A stretch of DNA of 64,000 bases from Anaerolineae bacterium (lineage in GTDB: Bacteria > Chloroflexota > Anaerolineae > Aggregatilineales > Phototrophicaceae), in the NCBI GenBank assembly GCA_022820665.1, contig JAJEFB010000036.1, positions 62,001 to 126,000 on the forward strand, read 5' to 3'. The notes under the pieces were generated by a model. It ran no database searches. It worked only from the letters and a program-made list of their open reading frames with translations, and had not been told where the DNA came from. How positions within the stretch are numbered: position 1 is the stretch's first letter; each line of letters begins with the position of its first letter. Positions 33,273 through 42,017 of this stretch are shown here, piece by piece. Position numbers and translations under genes: made by a program.

Positions 33273-34430
33273 ATGAAAATCAGCAACGTCAGTACGATGG
33301 TGATGGGCACGCCCTGGCGCAATCTGCTCTTCGTCAAAGTGGAAACGGATGATGGCTTGGTCGGTTGGGCAGAGGCGCGTCCGGTTGGCGGCGTGGGACC
33401 GGTGATCGGCTACCTCAAGGAATCTGTGCCGGATTTCGCCCTGGGCCGCGATCCCTTCAACACAGAAGACATGACCTACCGCATGTTGCGCGAGACCTAC
33501 GGGCGCGCCGGCGAAATCGCCATGACCGGTATCGCCCTGCTGGAGATCGCTTGTTGGGATATCGTAGGCAAAGCGCTGGGACAGCCAGTCTATCGCCTGC
33601 TGGGCGGGGCTGTGCGCGACAAGATCAAAGCCTATGCCAACGGCTGGTATCGCGTCGAGCGCAAGCCCGCAGCCTGGCACGCCGCGGCCAAAGAAGTCGT
33701 CGACAAGGGTTATCGCGCGCTGAAGTTCGATCCTTTTGGCAGCGGCTTTTACGAATTCACGCGCGAAGAGAAATTGCTGTCGGTGGCGCTGGTGGAAGCG
33801 GTCTACGACGCCGTAGGACCCGACGTTGAACTTTTGATCGAAATGCACGGTCGCTTTAACCCGGTGACGGCGACCGAGATCATCCGCGATCTGGCGGAGT
33901 TTCGACCCGCCTGGGTGGAGGAGCCAGTACCGCCGGAGAATTTGCGCGCGCTGCGCGACGTGCGGGAAGTCGCGCTGGCATTGGGCATCCCGCTGGCGAC
34001 CGGCGAACGCATCCACACGCCTTATGAATATCGCGACCTGTTCGAGTTGGGCGCTGCCGATATCATCCAAACCGATACCACGCACTTCGGCGGCATCATG
34101 AACATGAAGAAACTGGCGGGCACAGCCGAAATGTATTACGTACTGGTCGCGCCGCATAACGTGGGCGGACCCTGCTCGACTATGGCGTCGCTGGCGGTGG
34201 CCGCGACTACGCCCAACTTCAAGATCCAGGAGTACTTCAACGATTTTGCCGATCCGCCGGTCAAAGCGGTGGGACTGGGCATGCCGGAAGTTGTGGACGG
34301 TTATTTCCCGCTGCCTGACAAACCGGGTCTAGGGGTCGATATCGACGAGGAGATCATCGCCGAGTTCCCTCAGCGCGAAACAGATTTCAACCTGTTCAGC
34401 GACGATTGGCACCGTCGCGATTTGAAGTAG
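33273..34430 (+). CDS. Enolase-superfamily sugar-acid dehydratase (mandelate racemase type)
   Basis: A 385-residue enzyme of the mandelate racemase subgroup, closest by eye to D-galactonate-type dehydratases. It likely removes water from an aldonic acid in the cytoplasm. The capping domain comes first (residues 1-120), then the barrel: IEMHGRF supplies the first metal ligand and a base-like His, EEPVPPEN and GERIHT the next acidic ligands, and APHNVGGP the C-terminal His. AGGAAG precedes its ATG and it is co-directional and close to the TIM-barrel gene. Its 3' end overlaps the Uma2-like fragment on the opposite strand by 35 bases. The substrate is not decided. Confidence 0.8.
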   Translation: MKISNVSTMVMGTPWRNLLFVKVETDDGLVGWAEARPVGGVGPVIGYLKESVPDFALGRDPFNTEDMTYRMLRETYGRAGEIAMTGIALLEIACWDIVGKALGQPVYRLLGGAVRDKIKAYANGWYRVERKPAAWHAAAKEVVDKGYRALKFDPFGSGFYEFTREEKLLSVALVEAVYDAVGPDVELLIEMHGRFNPVTATEIIRDLAEFRPAWVEEPVPPENLRALRDVREVALALGIPLATGERIHTPYEYRDLFELGAADIIQTDTTHFGGIMNMKKLAGTAEMYYVLVAPHNVGGPCSTMASLAVAATTPNFKIQEYFNDFADPPVKAVGLGMPEVVDGYFPLPDKPGLGVDIDEEIIAEFPQRETDFNLFSDDWHRRDLK

Positions 34431-34704
34431 GACCGGTCAAAGAGAGATTTCGCCTCGTCAAAGACAATGCCAGATAGACTTGTGCCAGCGGCAATTCGCA
34501 GTTCAACATAGGCAACGGAATTATATCCCCAGGCTGATTGAAAACGCGAACGTACCAGCCCTCTTCCGCGCGCGTATAGTAATCAGCGCGGACGCGATCC
34601 TCGTCGATGATGCCGCCGTCAATGTATTCGTGCTTGAATTCCTGGCGCTGTTCCCATTCGAGATAGTCCCAGACGGGTATTTTGCGTTCCGTTTGGATTG
34701 CCAT
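34396..34704 (-). pseudogene. Uma2-like endonuclease fragment with internal deletion
   Basis: The 102 codons keep the start of a Uma2/DUF820 PD-(D/E)XK-fold protein (VWDYLEWEQRQEFKHEYIDG) joined to a late block (DYYTRAEEGWYVRVFNQPGD, then LPMLNCELPLAQVY). The central catalytic strands of a typical 190-residue member are absent, so the join is probably an in-frame deletion. The last 12 codons run into the dehydratase gene on the other strand, which suggests the original end is lost. Confidence 0.55.
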
Positions 34705-34764
34705 GTCAAATCTCTAATTGTCACTTGTGATTAATAGTGTAACGTGCGGAGAAATGTTCTGAAC

Positions 34765-35121
34765 TCAAGACCCTGATTCGCTTTCGTCCATTGAGGAGAG
34801 CATCGAGGTAATTGCTACTTTCAAGGCTGGCAAGTCTTCTTTTGCGAACAGCCAAACTTGTTCCAAAAGAATGTCATGATATCGATGAATGAGTACATCT
34901 CGGAAACCTGCGTAATCGCTCCACACAACATCGGAATGCGCCGAAATCAATTCCGTATCCAAGCGTTTGACTGCGTCGCCGATTATCATGAAGGCGAGAA
35001 TCACGCCATCTTGAAGCAATCTATCTTGAAGGAAAATCTCCCGCCTTTCAGCGGTGCAGTCTTCAATATGCGCAATACGGTCAAGAATATCGTTGCAGTA
35101 CAACAATTGACTTCTTTTCAC
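34765..35121 (-). CDS. hepT: HepT-type HEPN toxin
   Basis: A 118-residue DUF86/HepT protein. The catalytic Rx4HxY motif is present (RDVLIHRY near residue 75), as needed for RNase activity and for AMPylation at the Tyr by the MNT partner. Its start overlaps the MntA-like stop by four bases, the usual arrangement in reverse-order type VII loci. It would cut RNA when the antitoxin is lost. Upstream are two MNT genes instead of one. Confidence 0.85.
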   Translation of the reverse strand: MKRSQLLYCNDILDRIAHIEDCTAERREIFLQDRLLQDGVILAFMIIGDAVKRLDTELISAHSDVVWSDYAGFRDVLIHRYHDILLEQVWLFAKEDLPALKVAITSMLSSMDESESGS

Positions 35122-35417
35122 AATGGCTGCATCTCGCCCAGCACAAATTCTTCCAACTCTTTTCGCAAGGCATATCTTGGTACAACATCTACTTTCCGCC
35201 CAAGCAGGTTTTCCAAGCCTTGTGTGAGGCGGATGATGTCGGTCAGACGAAAATCGCTTTCGAAGTCGACGAGGAAGTCGATATCACTTTCTGAATTCAA
35301 CTCGCCACGCACGCAAGAGCCGAATACCCATACTGCACGACCGCGATACTGACGGGCGAGCTCCAATATCTTCGGACGGGCTTGGCGCAGTTCCTCGAAA
35401 CTTTGAATTTCGATCAT
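35118..35417 (-). CDS. mntA: MntA-type minimal nucleotidyltransferase antitoxin
   Basis: A 99-residue MNT-fold protein with the full GSX10DXD motif (GSCVRGELNSESDID) and a following FLVDFE. Such proteins AMPylate a Tyr of HepT to block it. It overlaps hepT and the second MNT gene by four bases each. It keeps all three catalytic residues by eye, so it should be active. Confidence 0.85.
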   Translation of the reverse strand: MIEIQSFEELRQARPKILELARQYRGRAVWVFGSCVRGELNSESDIDFLVDFESDFRLTDIIRLTQGLENLLGRKVDVVPRYALRKELEEFVLGEMQPL

Positions 35418-35722
35418 AGTGACACCGCTTTCTTTAGAACGTAAGGCTTCAACTCCTCGCGCAGCGCGCTCCGGGGGACTACATCAACTTTTCGACAAAG
35501 CAAATCCTCCAAACCGTTCAGCAACCGAGCATGATCAAGCAGACTGTATTCACTTTCGAATTCAACCAAGAAGTCGATATCGCTGTCCTCTCGCATGTCC
35601 CCACGCACACAGGACCCATACACGGACACCTCGCGCGCGCGACAAAGACGGGCAAGCGTCATAATCTGCGGGCGCAGGCGACGGATGTCTTCTAAGGCGC
35701 GTATCGTCGTCATTTCAGCCAT
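35414..35722 (-). CDS. Second MNT-fold nucleotidyltransferase
   Basis: A 102-residue paralogue of the MntA-like protein with the same GSX10DXD motif (GSCVRGDMREDSDID), FLVEFE and a VDVVPRSALREEL end. It is the first gene of the three-gene operon and overlaps the next by four bases. Whether it modifies HepT, the other MNT protein or a separate target cannot be seen. A lost HepT gene between the two MNT genes is one explanation. Confidence 0.75.
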   Translation of the reverse strand: MAEMTTIRALEDIRRLRPQIMTLARLCRAREVSVYGSCVRGDMREDSDIDFLVEFESEYSLLDHARLLNGLEDLLCRKVDVVPRSALREELKPYVLKKAVSL

Positions 35723-35779
35723 GCGACGTGCTTCGCTCTTAATTCTGCCTTCGTCGCTCAGTGTATCACAGCGCCAGCC

Positions 35780-37162
35780 CTAGCCATCCGCCAAAAGGCG
35801 GTCGACCGAATCCGCCAACTCCCGAAGATTGTTGACCATAAAGACATTGTCGGCGACCATGCTGTATTCCCACATGTCGCTGTCGCCGCTGCCCCACTGA
35901 CGACGCGGCTCGGGACAAAACCAGATCAAGCGCCTTCCCTTGCGCTGCATATCCTGCGCGATATCAAGACGCGGATCGTTGTAATTGTTACGCCCGTCGC
36001 CGAAGAAGAGGATAGTCGAGCGGCTGTCGATCAAATGCATATGCTCGTTGTTGAAGGTGTTCAAGCTGTTGCCCAGGTCGGTGCTGTAATAGCCCGGCGG
36101 GTTTTCCACCATGATTCGAGCCACGGCTTCCTGCGGCGGCAATTCCGCTAGCGTAGTGCTGACATCAACCAGATCATGAATGAATATGAAGCTGTGGGTG
36201 CGCCGCACCTGGTCGCTCAATTCGTAAACCATGGTCAGCAGGAATTCCACCGCGTAACGCATTGAAGTGCTCAAATCGCAAATGAGAATCAGTGTGGGTT
36301 TCTTGTGGCGTACCCGAAATTGCACATCCATCGGCACGCCGCCATAACGCATGTTTTTGCGGATCGTCTTGCGCGGATCAAAGCGTCCCGACTTGGCGCG
36401 CTTCTGCCGCAGGGCGGCGCGGGTGCGCAGGCGCGCCGCCAGGCGACGAATTTCCTCGCGTATGTCGTCAATATCGGCGCTGCTCAAGCGCTGCAACGGC
36501 ACGTCCAGCAGGTCGGGCTGGTCACGCGGTTCGCGTTCGGCCATTTGTTCCGCCAGTGTAGCGCCCACATGCTGCGAAATCTGCTCGGACAAGCCTCGCA
36601 TATTCTCGCGCAAGAGCGATTCCAGTTCCGCCAGCGCTTCTTCGCTCATGCCCATAGCCGCCAGTTCTTCCAAAATGTCGTCGAGCAAGCGATCCATTTG
36701 GGTCAACCCGGCTTGACGATTCATGCGCCGCTCGAACCAGGGACGCATATACATCTCGTCGCCCTGCTGCAAGCCCGAAGCATCACCCAGTTGCTGCAAC
36801 TCTTCTTCGCTAAATTCACGGCCTTCCAACAGTCGTTCCAGCAGGTCGCGCAAGGCATCCAGGTTGCCCATCAGTGAACCCATCGCCTCTTGCAAGAGCT
36901 GCTGTTGTTCCTCGTCTAGTTGATCGAGGATATTCTGCAAGGGAGGTTTGTTATTGGAGAAGAAAAGTGGAAAAAAATAGTCGAAGACTGGCTGATGCCG
37001 GTGATTCTTAACCAAGGTGGCTTTCATGGTGCTTTTGAAGGCAGAAACATCCGTCACCCCCGTAAGGTCAACGCCAAACATGGCGTCTTGACTTTCTGCC
37101 AGGGAGATGCGAACTCCGGCAGCGCGCAGAGCGCGGATGAATTCGACCATGCGTTTTTGCAT
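35780..37162 (-). CDS. VWA-domain CoxE-like protein
   Basis: A 460-residue cytoplasmic protein of the CoxE/YehP-like VWA group. The N-terminal half is helical (FIRALRAAGVRISLAES, Gln- and Glu-rich middle). The C-terminal VWA domain has the MIDAS start CDLSTSMRYAVEF and later FFGDGRNNYNDPRLD. Such proteins work with a MoxR ATPase as a metal-insertion or chaperone pair. A MoxR-type gene is found 9.7 kb away at 46865-47827 on the other strand rather than next to it. Confidence 0.75.
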   Translation of the reverse strand: MQKRMVEFIRALRAAGVRISLAESQDAMFGVDLTGVTDVSAFKSTMKATLVKNHRHQPVFDYFFPLFFSNNKPPLQNILDQLDEEQQQLLQEAMGSLMGNLDALRDLLERLLEGREFSEEELQQLGDASGLQQGDEMYMRPWFERRMNRQAGLTQMDRLLDDILEELAAMGMSEEALAELESLLRENMRGLSEQISQHVGATLAEQMAEREPRDQPDLLDVPLQRLSSADIDDIREEIRRLAARLRTRAALRQKRAKSGRFDPRKTIRKNMRYGGVPMDVQFRVRHKKPTLILICDLSTSMRYAVEFLLTMVYELSDQVRRTHSFIFIHDLVDVSTTLAELPPQEAVARIMVENPPGYYSTDLGNSLNTFNNEHMHLIDSRSTILFFGDGRNNYNDPRLDIAQDMQRKGRRLIWFCPEPRRQWGSGDSDMWEYSMVADNVFMVNNLRELADSVDRLLADG

Positions 37163-37255
37163 GAGCGCAAGCCTTGCTGCTTGACGGCGATGTTGTGGTC
37201 TTATAAATGGTAAACGATTTTGTCCCGCGCGGCAAATTGCCCGGCGAGCTTACGA

Positions 37256-37567
37256 TCACTGGCCAGCATGCTTCAGTTCGATCACCAAGCCATTGCTCCA
37301 GCCATATTTTTCCTCCATCTTAGCTTTGACCGCGGCGAGAAGTTGGGCATCGTCCGGAAAAGACGCCTTGCCCTGCCATATCCTATCGCCAAGTCGAAAG
37401 CTGATCGTCGGATTCGCTCGGATATTCCGCACCCAATGGGAGGCTTCGCGTTTTTCCGACACGAGATAGTAACAGCCCTGATGTTCGACGTACCAGATTT
37501 CGATCTCGTGTGGCTTCCCGGTCTTGTGTCCGGTGGTGGTCAAGTAGAGGTATTTGGCTGTACTCAT
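37256..37567 (-). CDS. Nitroreductase/F420-binding split-barrel protein (DUF385-like)
   Basis: A 103-residue split beta-barrel protein: YLYLTTTGHKTGKPHEIEIW and YYLVSEKREASHWVRNI, then PTISFRLGDRIWQG. This is the pattern of the DUF385/deazaflavin-dependent nitroreductase family, which reduces quinones or nitro groups using F420H2 or FMN. Cofactor cannot be told. A longer relative lies at 47938-48561. Confidence 0.65.
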   Translation of the reverse strand: MSTAKYLYLTTTGHKTGKPHEIEIWYVEHQGCYYLVSEKREASHWVRNIRANPTISFRLGDRIWQGKASFPDDAQLLAAVKAKMEEKYGWSNGLVIELKHAGQ

Positions 37568-37675
37568 GAGCTACTCTCGATTCCCTTCTGGACTTGCAAA
37601 AGATGTTAGCTGCGGATATTCTCGTTGCTCGCTGGTAGCCTGACAACGGCAATTATCCTCACACTATCGAGAAGA

Positions 37676-38200
37676 ATGATGCAAATATCCATCCGACACG
37701 AAATTCCTATAGACATCAACGAAATCCATGCCCTGGAAGCTCAAGCCTTCGGCCGCCGCCTACAAGCCGACCTTGTCAATGACTTGCGCGATGACGGAGC
37801 CTTGTGGTTATCGCAGGTCGCGCTTATCGACGATCGGATAGTCGGGCACGCTGCCTACAGCCTGGCTGAGGTCTCCCATGACGCCAACATATGGCGTTTC
37901 CCGGCCTTGGGACCTATCGCTGTTGCGCCTGCCAATCAAAGGCAAGGCATCGGCGGCGCATTGATTCGCGCGGGCATTGAGGTTGTGGGAGACGCGGGCT
38001 TTGGGCTGTTGTTTCTGGTCGGGCATCCCGGCTATTATACGCGCTTCGGTTTTCAACCCGCGGTCCCGCTTGGGTTCAGCTCGAACTGGGTCAAGCCGGG
38101 CGGTTCGCACGAACATTTTATGGCGCTTGTTCTGGACCAAAGCCTGATCGGCTGTGTGAGCGGCCACATGCGCTTTCACGGGGCATTCCCCGACCCTTGA
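37676..38200 (+). CDS. GNAT-family N-acetyltransferase
   Basis: A 174-residue GNAT protein. The acetyl-CoA loop is present as VAPANQRQGIGGALIRAG, preceded by GPIAV and followed by LFLVGHPGYYTRFGF, which is typical of the YhbS-like branch. The substrate is unknown. The ATG at 37676 (with GAGAAG before it) was chosen over an upstream TTG-like start that adds 17 apolar residues. Confidence 0.75.
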   Translation: MMQISIRHEIPIDINEIHALEAQAFGRRLQADLVNDLRDDGALWLSQVALIDDRIVGHAAYSLAEVSHDANIWRFPALGPIAVAPANQRQGIGGALIRAGIEVVGDAGFGLLFLVGHPGYYTRFGFQPAVPLGFSSNWVKPGGSHEHFMALVLDQSLIGCVSGHMRFHGAFPDP

Positions 38201-38302
38201 CCGCTTATCCGTCTCTTCAGTCTAGTGGCGCGTTTGCTGATGCGATTAGCGATCGAATGATTCTGCGCGAATGCGGAAAATCGATCGTCCCCGGTCTTGG
38301 AT

Positions 38303-38794
38303 TCAGATTGGCGAGAGTACAGATTCGATTTCCTCGGCGGCTTTTTGCGCGGCGAACAAGACCTGAGCGAGATTGGCATCAGATTCTACCAGAACAACCA
38401 GCGAAACGTCCCCGACTGGAAAGGACAACATTGTACCGGCCTCCCCTTCCAAGACCAGACGCCCCGGCTTGCCTTGAGCCAACCGATGCATAGTTCGCTC
38501 CCCTACGCCGGTTAGCGAAGCTGCCAGCGCCGCCAACTCAGTACTGTTTATGTAAACCGCGTCGCTCATACGACGAGAAGGTTTATTATTTTGCGTGAGC
38601 GCGGCAGTATGATTCGCTGCCGCCGAGCGGCTCTCAATTATTTGCCCAGGACCGCTTCTCTCTGCATCAACCGGGTAACTGGCAACAGGTAGGCCATCTT
38701 CAGTGACAATCACGCAGCGCTTGACCTGCTCAACCACCAGGCACAGCCGTTGCAAAATAATCTCGAGCGCATGATTGCGGTCTTCGCCTTTCAT
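38303..38794 (-). CDS. Roadblock/LC7-domain protein with inserted repeat
   Basis: About 163 residues from ATG 38794. The N-terminal helix (ALEIILQRLCLVVEQVKRCV), VTEDGLPVASYP, STELAALAASLTGVGERTM and GEAGTMLSFPVGDVSLVVLVE are the successive elements of a Roadblock/LC7 domain, which binds small GTPases of the MglA type. Between the second strand and the main helix is an extra stretch of about 35 residues (SRSAAANHTAALTQNN, then KPSRRMSDAVYI). Most of it is encoded by repeat R1 (38553-38606), so a mobile repeat appears to have inserted in frame in a loop. No partner GTPase is nearby. Confidence 0.7.
   Translation of the reverse strand: MKGEDRNHALEIILQRLCLVVEQVKRCVIVTEDGLPVASYPVDAERSGPGQIIESRSAAANHTAALTQNNKPSRRMSDAVYINSTELAALAASLTGVGERTMHRLAQGKPGRLVLEGEAGTMLSFPVGDVSLVVLVESDANLAQVLFAAQKAAEEIESVLSPI
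38553..38606. repeat. Dispersed repeat R1 inside the Roadblock gene
   Basis: A 54-base sequence that recurs at 52617-52670 with seven differences, all transitions by eye. It starts with TAAACCGCGTCGCTCAT and has GTGAGCGCG near its end, so its ends are partly self-complementary. Weaker similarity continues about 40 bases further. Here it lies in frame in a gene; the other copy is intergenic. Confidence 0.75.
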
Positions 38795-39057
38795 GGGTCT
38801 TTCGCATGCCTGCAATTGTTTGAACGCGTACAAGAGCAGTATAGCCCAAGGTCTGCGGCCGCTCAAGCGAAGTGAGCGGCTAACTGCCAGATTTGACAAC
38901 GCTGCCGATGTCTTGCAACGCGGTCGAGTAAAGCGGCATATGACGAGGAAAAGCGGCTTTTCTTCTCATCATGCGCCTGACATGATTGCAGACTATCGGC
39001 GAAAAAACAGGCGTCAATGGGTATAATTGCCGGGACAAATGGGGGCAGGAGACCGCA

Positions 39058-39585
39058 ATGTCTGTGAGGCGGCGATATCAATTAGAGCTCACCAGCGGCA
39101 GCCCGCAGAATACGGAAAGTCTGGGCCGATCACTTGGACAGTTGCTGCGCGCCGGTGATGTGATCTGCCTTTCCGGCGATTTAGGCGCCGGGAAAACAAT
39201 TTATAGCCGCGGAATTGGCGCTGGATGGGGCGCGGCTGCGCCTTTGACCAGTCCGACCTTCAACCTGGTACACGAGCATAGGCGCGCCATCGATGATGCT
39301 TGTCTCTTCCATATTGACTGTTACCGTGTCAGCGGCCCCGGCGATGTCGATTCGATCGGCTTGGATGACATCCTGGATAGTACGGCGACGGCGCTCCTGG
39401 AATGGCCCGAGCGCATCCGGACGGTTTTGCCCTCTGCGCGGCTGTGGATCGACATCATCGACGGCGGAGGATCGCAGCGCTATTTCGTCTTTCAAGCTTG
39501 CGGCGATCGTTATGTGAGACTTCTTGCGCGCTATCGGCAATTGATCGGTCGCAAGTGCCGACATAGCGGGTCAGTTAATAGCTGA
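39058..39585 (+). CDS. tsaE: tRNA threonylcarbamoyladenosine biosynthesis ATPase TsaE
   Basis: A 175-residue TsaE protein, which couples ATP hydrolysis to the t6A-forming TsaBD complex. Walker A is GDLGAGKT near residue 40, LTSPTFNLVHEH and HIDCYRVSG follow, and ALLEWPERI is the Walker-B-like block. The C-terminus is longer than usual (about 25 residues after YVRLLARYRQL). ATG 39058 is preceded by AGGAG. tsaB follows after a 160-base gap, consistent with a t6A pair. tsaD is not in the window. Confidence 0.85.
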   Translation: MSVRRRYQLELTSGSPQNTESLGRSLGQLLRAGDVICLSGDLGAGKTIYSRGIGAGWGAAAPLTSPTFNLVHEHRRAIDDACLFHIDCYRVSGPGDVDSIGLDDILDSTATALLEWPERIRTVLPSARLWIDIIDGGGSQRYFVFQACGDRYVRLLARYRQLIGRKCRHSGSVNS

Positions 39586-39588
39586 CCC
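39568..39588 (+). terminator. Hairpin over the tsaE stop codon
   Basis: Seven-base arms GGGTCAG and CTGACCC pair around TTAATAG, and ATAAAA follows. It contains the TGA stop of tsaE. It may be a weak terminator between tsaE and tsaB. Confidence 0.4.
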
Positions 39589-39619
39589 ATAAAAGGTTCG
39601 TTGATGTTTGAAAATATAG

Positions 39620-39640
39620 GGGCGACCAATCGAGTCGCCC
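39620..39640. repeat. GGGCGAC palindrome, intergenic
   Basis: GGGCGAC and GTCGCCC pair around seven bases. The same GGGCGACT core is found as the terminator stem at 54541 and as the ends of the palindromic element at 63211-63369, so it belongs to a small repeat family. Confidence 0.5.
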
Positions 39641-39746
39641 GAAAATCACTGTAGAATTTCAGGTTTTGTGGCGATTTCTTGTCGATGAGAGGTGTCCCCC
39701 CTCAGTTGCACGAGCCAGGGGGTTTGTAAAATGAGAGATAGAGTTG

Positions 39747-40421
39747 ATGTTGCTGGCAATTGACACCGCCACTCGCTTGTTGAGCATTGCGCTCCACGAC
39801 GGCGACCGTCTGATGGCCGAGTGCACATTCGCGGCCGACAGGAAACATAACGCGGTTTTGGCGCCCTTGATAAAGCAGATGTTGACGCAAACCGACACGA
39901 CGACCAGCGGCATAAGCTCGCTGGCGGTTTCGATCGGTCCGGGATCGTATACGGGACTGCGCATAGGCGTCGCTTTGGCAAAGGGCATGGCGGCCGCTCG
40001 CGATCTGCCACTCGTGCCCGTGACTACGCTCGACACAATCACTGCAGCTTCAAGGGCAGCGAATCATTCGCTCCCTTTGATCGTGACCGTGCCCGCTGGG
40101 CGCAGCCGGGTCATTTGGGCGACCTATCGCTGTGAGGGCGATGCCTGGCGCATCGCGGGCGAAATGAAGCTGGGGAGTTGGGATGAATTGCTCGCCGCCT
40201 GCGCCAGGCCCTGTACGCTTACCGGCGAGATCGATGAGGACGGCTTGCAGAAAGTGCGCATGGCGCGCGACGCGGGGGGAGGAATCAATCTGCTTTCGCC
40301 GGTCGAGCGATTCCGACGCGCCGGTTATATGGCGCAGGTCGCCTGGGAACGGCTGCGCAACGATGACAATAAATCGTATCCCGCCGATCAGGTGATGCCG
40401 ATCTACCTCAAGTCGCCTTGA
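39747..40421 (+). CDS. tsaB: tRNA threonylcarbamoyladenosine biosynthesis protein TsaB
   Basis: A 224-residue TsaB, the scaffold partner of TsaD in t6A formation. LLAIDTATRLLSIALHDG is the start of the ASKHA fold, and SLAVSIGPGSYTGLRIGVAL is the conserved TsaB block near residue 60. The catalytic Zn-binding HxxxH of TsaD is absent, as expected. The ATG at 39747 directly follows a TTG; GAGAG lies upstream. Confidence 0.88.
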   Translation: MLLAIDTATRLLSIALHDGDRLMAECTFAADRKHNAVLAPLIKQMLTQTDTTTSGISSLAVSIGPGSYTGLRIGVALAKGMAAARDLPLVPVTTLDTITAASRAANHSLPLIVTVPAGRSRVIWATYRCEGDAWRIAGEMKLGSWDELLAACARPCTLTGEIDEDGLQKVRMARDAGGGINLLSPVERFRRAGYMAQVAWERLRNDDNKSYPADQVMPIYLKSP

Positions 40422-40459
40422 CGGTGGTTGGCGACAAGACAACCAAGGAGGCTTCAGAC

Positions 40460-41983
40460 ATGAAAGACATTTTGGAAAGACTTGGCATCAGCGAAGTCAA
40501 CGCTGGTGTCTGCTGCGGCGTCGATAACTGGATCCATGATGCGCAGGGCGAAGAGTTGCAGTCGATCAACCCTGCCAACAACGAAGTCATTGCCTCCGTT
40601 GTGCAAGGTACTGTCCATAGCTACGAGGGAGCGGTAGCCGCGGCGCAAGCAGGCTTTGCACAATGGCGCGCGCTGCCGGCGCCGAAGCGCGGAGAGCTCA
40701 TCCGGGATCTGGGCAATGCCCTGCGCGAATACAAAGAGCCTTTGGGCGAACTGGTTACATTGGAGAATGGCAAGATCCGCAGCGAAGGCCTGGGTGAAGT
40801 ACAGGAGATGATCGACATCTGCGACTTCGCTGTGGGCTTGTCGCGACAACTTTATGGCTTAACCATGCATTCGGAGCGCCCGGGTCATCGCATGTACGAG
40901 CAATGGCACCCGCTGGGACCGATTGGCATCATCACCGCTTTCAATTTTCCGGTAGCGGTCTGGTCCTGGAATGCGGCCATCGCGGCCGTCTGCGGCGATA
41001 CGATGATATGGAAGCCCTCGCCAGCGACTCCTTTGACCGCGATTGCGATTCAGCAGATCTGCAATCGCGTGATGGCGAAGCACGGCGTTAGCGGCGTCTT
41101 CAATCTGGTTATCGGCGACAATGACACGATTGGCGAGCGGATGATCCGCGATGAACGCCTCCCGCTGATCAGCTTTACCGGCTCGATCCGCGTGGGCAGG
41201 CATGTGGCCCAGGCAGTCGCCGGGCGCCTGGGGCGCTGCATCCTGGAGCTGGGAGGCAACAATGGCATCATCGTCAGCGCCGACGCGGATCTGGACATGG
41301 CAATACGCGCCATTCTTTTTGGCGCCGTCGGAACCGCCGGGCAACGCTGCACCACCACGCGCCGGCTTATTGTGGAGCACTCAGTCGTCGACGAACTTTG
41401 TGATCGACTCGTTCGAGCGTACCAGTCCGTAACAGTTGGCGATCCTATGGCGGAGGGCGTGCTGCTGGGTCCGCTGATCAGTGGCCACGCGGTTGACATG
41501 ATGATGGAAGCAATTGACAGAGCCAAGACCGAAGGCGGTCGCGTGTTGACGGGCGGAAGCAAGCTGCCGGCGATCGGCGAAAACTACGTCGAGCCGACCA
41601 TCATTCGTATGCCGCGGCAAACGCCGCTGGTCTGCGAAGAGACTTTCGCGCCGATCCTCTTTGTTATGACGTATGAGACGCTGGACGAGGCCATCGCCAT
41701 ACATAACGCGGTGCCACAGGGACTTTCCAGCGCGATGTTCACGCGCGACCTGCTGGCGGCGGAACGCTTTCTGTCTCACGCCGGGTCCGACTGTGGCATC
41801 GCCAACATAAACATCGGCACCAGCGGCGCGGAGATCGGCGGCGCCTTCGGTGGCGAAAAAGATACGGGCGGCGGTCGCGAATCCGGCTCCGATGCCTGGA
41901 AAGCCTATATGCGCCGGCAGACCAATACAATCAACTACTCCAGCGAATTGCCGCTGGCGCAGGGCGTCGAGTTTGATGTTTGA
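40460..41983 (+). CDS. Aldehyde dehydrogenase, ALDH7/alpha-aminoadipic semialdehyde type
   Basis: A 507-residue NAD-dependent dehydrogenase. WNAAIAAVCGDTMIWKPSP includes the cofactor-binding Lys, FTGSIRVGRHVA the Rossmann glycine, ILELGGNNGIIV the general-base Glu and GTAGQRCTTTRRL the catalytic Cys, followed by FAPILFV. The GQRCTTTRR block and the SGSDAWKAYMRRQTNTINYS end are those of the ALDH7A1/AmaB branch, which oxidises alpha-aminoadipic semialdehyde in lysine breakdown. The ATG at 40460 has AAGGAGG eight bases before it. It follows tsaB closely. Confidence 0.85.
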   Translation: MKDILERLGISEVNAGVCCGVDNWIHDAQGEELQSINPANNEVIASVVQGTVHSYEGAVAAAQAGFAQWRALPAPKRGELIRDLGNALREYKEPLGELVTLENGKIRSEGLGEVQEMIDICDFAVGLSRQLYGLTMHSERPGHRMYEQWHPLGPIGIITAFNFPVAVWSWNAAIAAVCGDTMIWKPSPATPLTAIAIQQICNRVMAKHGVSGVFNLVIGDNDTIGERMIRDERLPLISFTGSIRVGRHVAQAVAGRLGRCILELGGNNGIIVSADADLDMAIRAILFGAVGTAGQRCTTTRRLIVEHSVVDELCDRLVRAYQSVTVGDPMAEGVLLGPLISGHAVDMMMEAIDRAKTEGGRVLTGGSKLPAIGENYVEPTIIRMPRQTPLVCEETFAPILFVMTYETLDEAIAIHNAVPQGLSSAMFTRDLLAAERFLSHAGSDCGIANINIGTSGAEIGGAFGGEKDTGGGRESGSDAWKAYMRRQTNTINYSSELPLAQGVEFDV

Positions 41984-42017
41984 GGCTCGGTAAATCCGGG
42001 GCGATATAATTGTAGCG

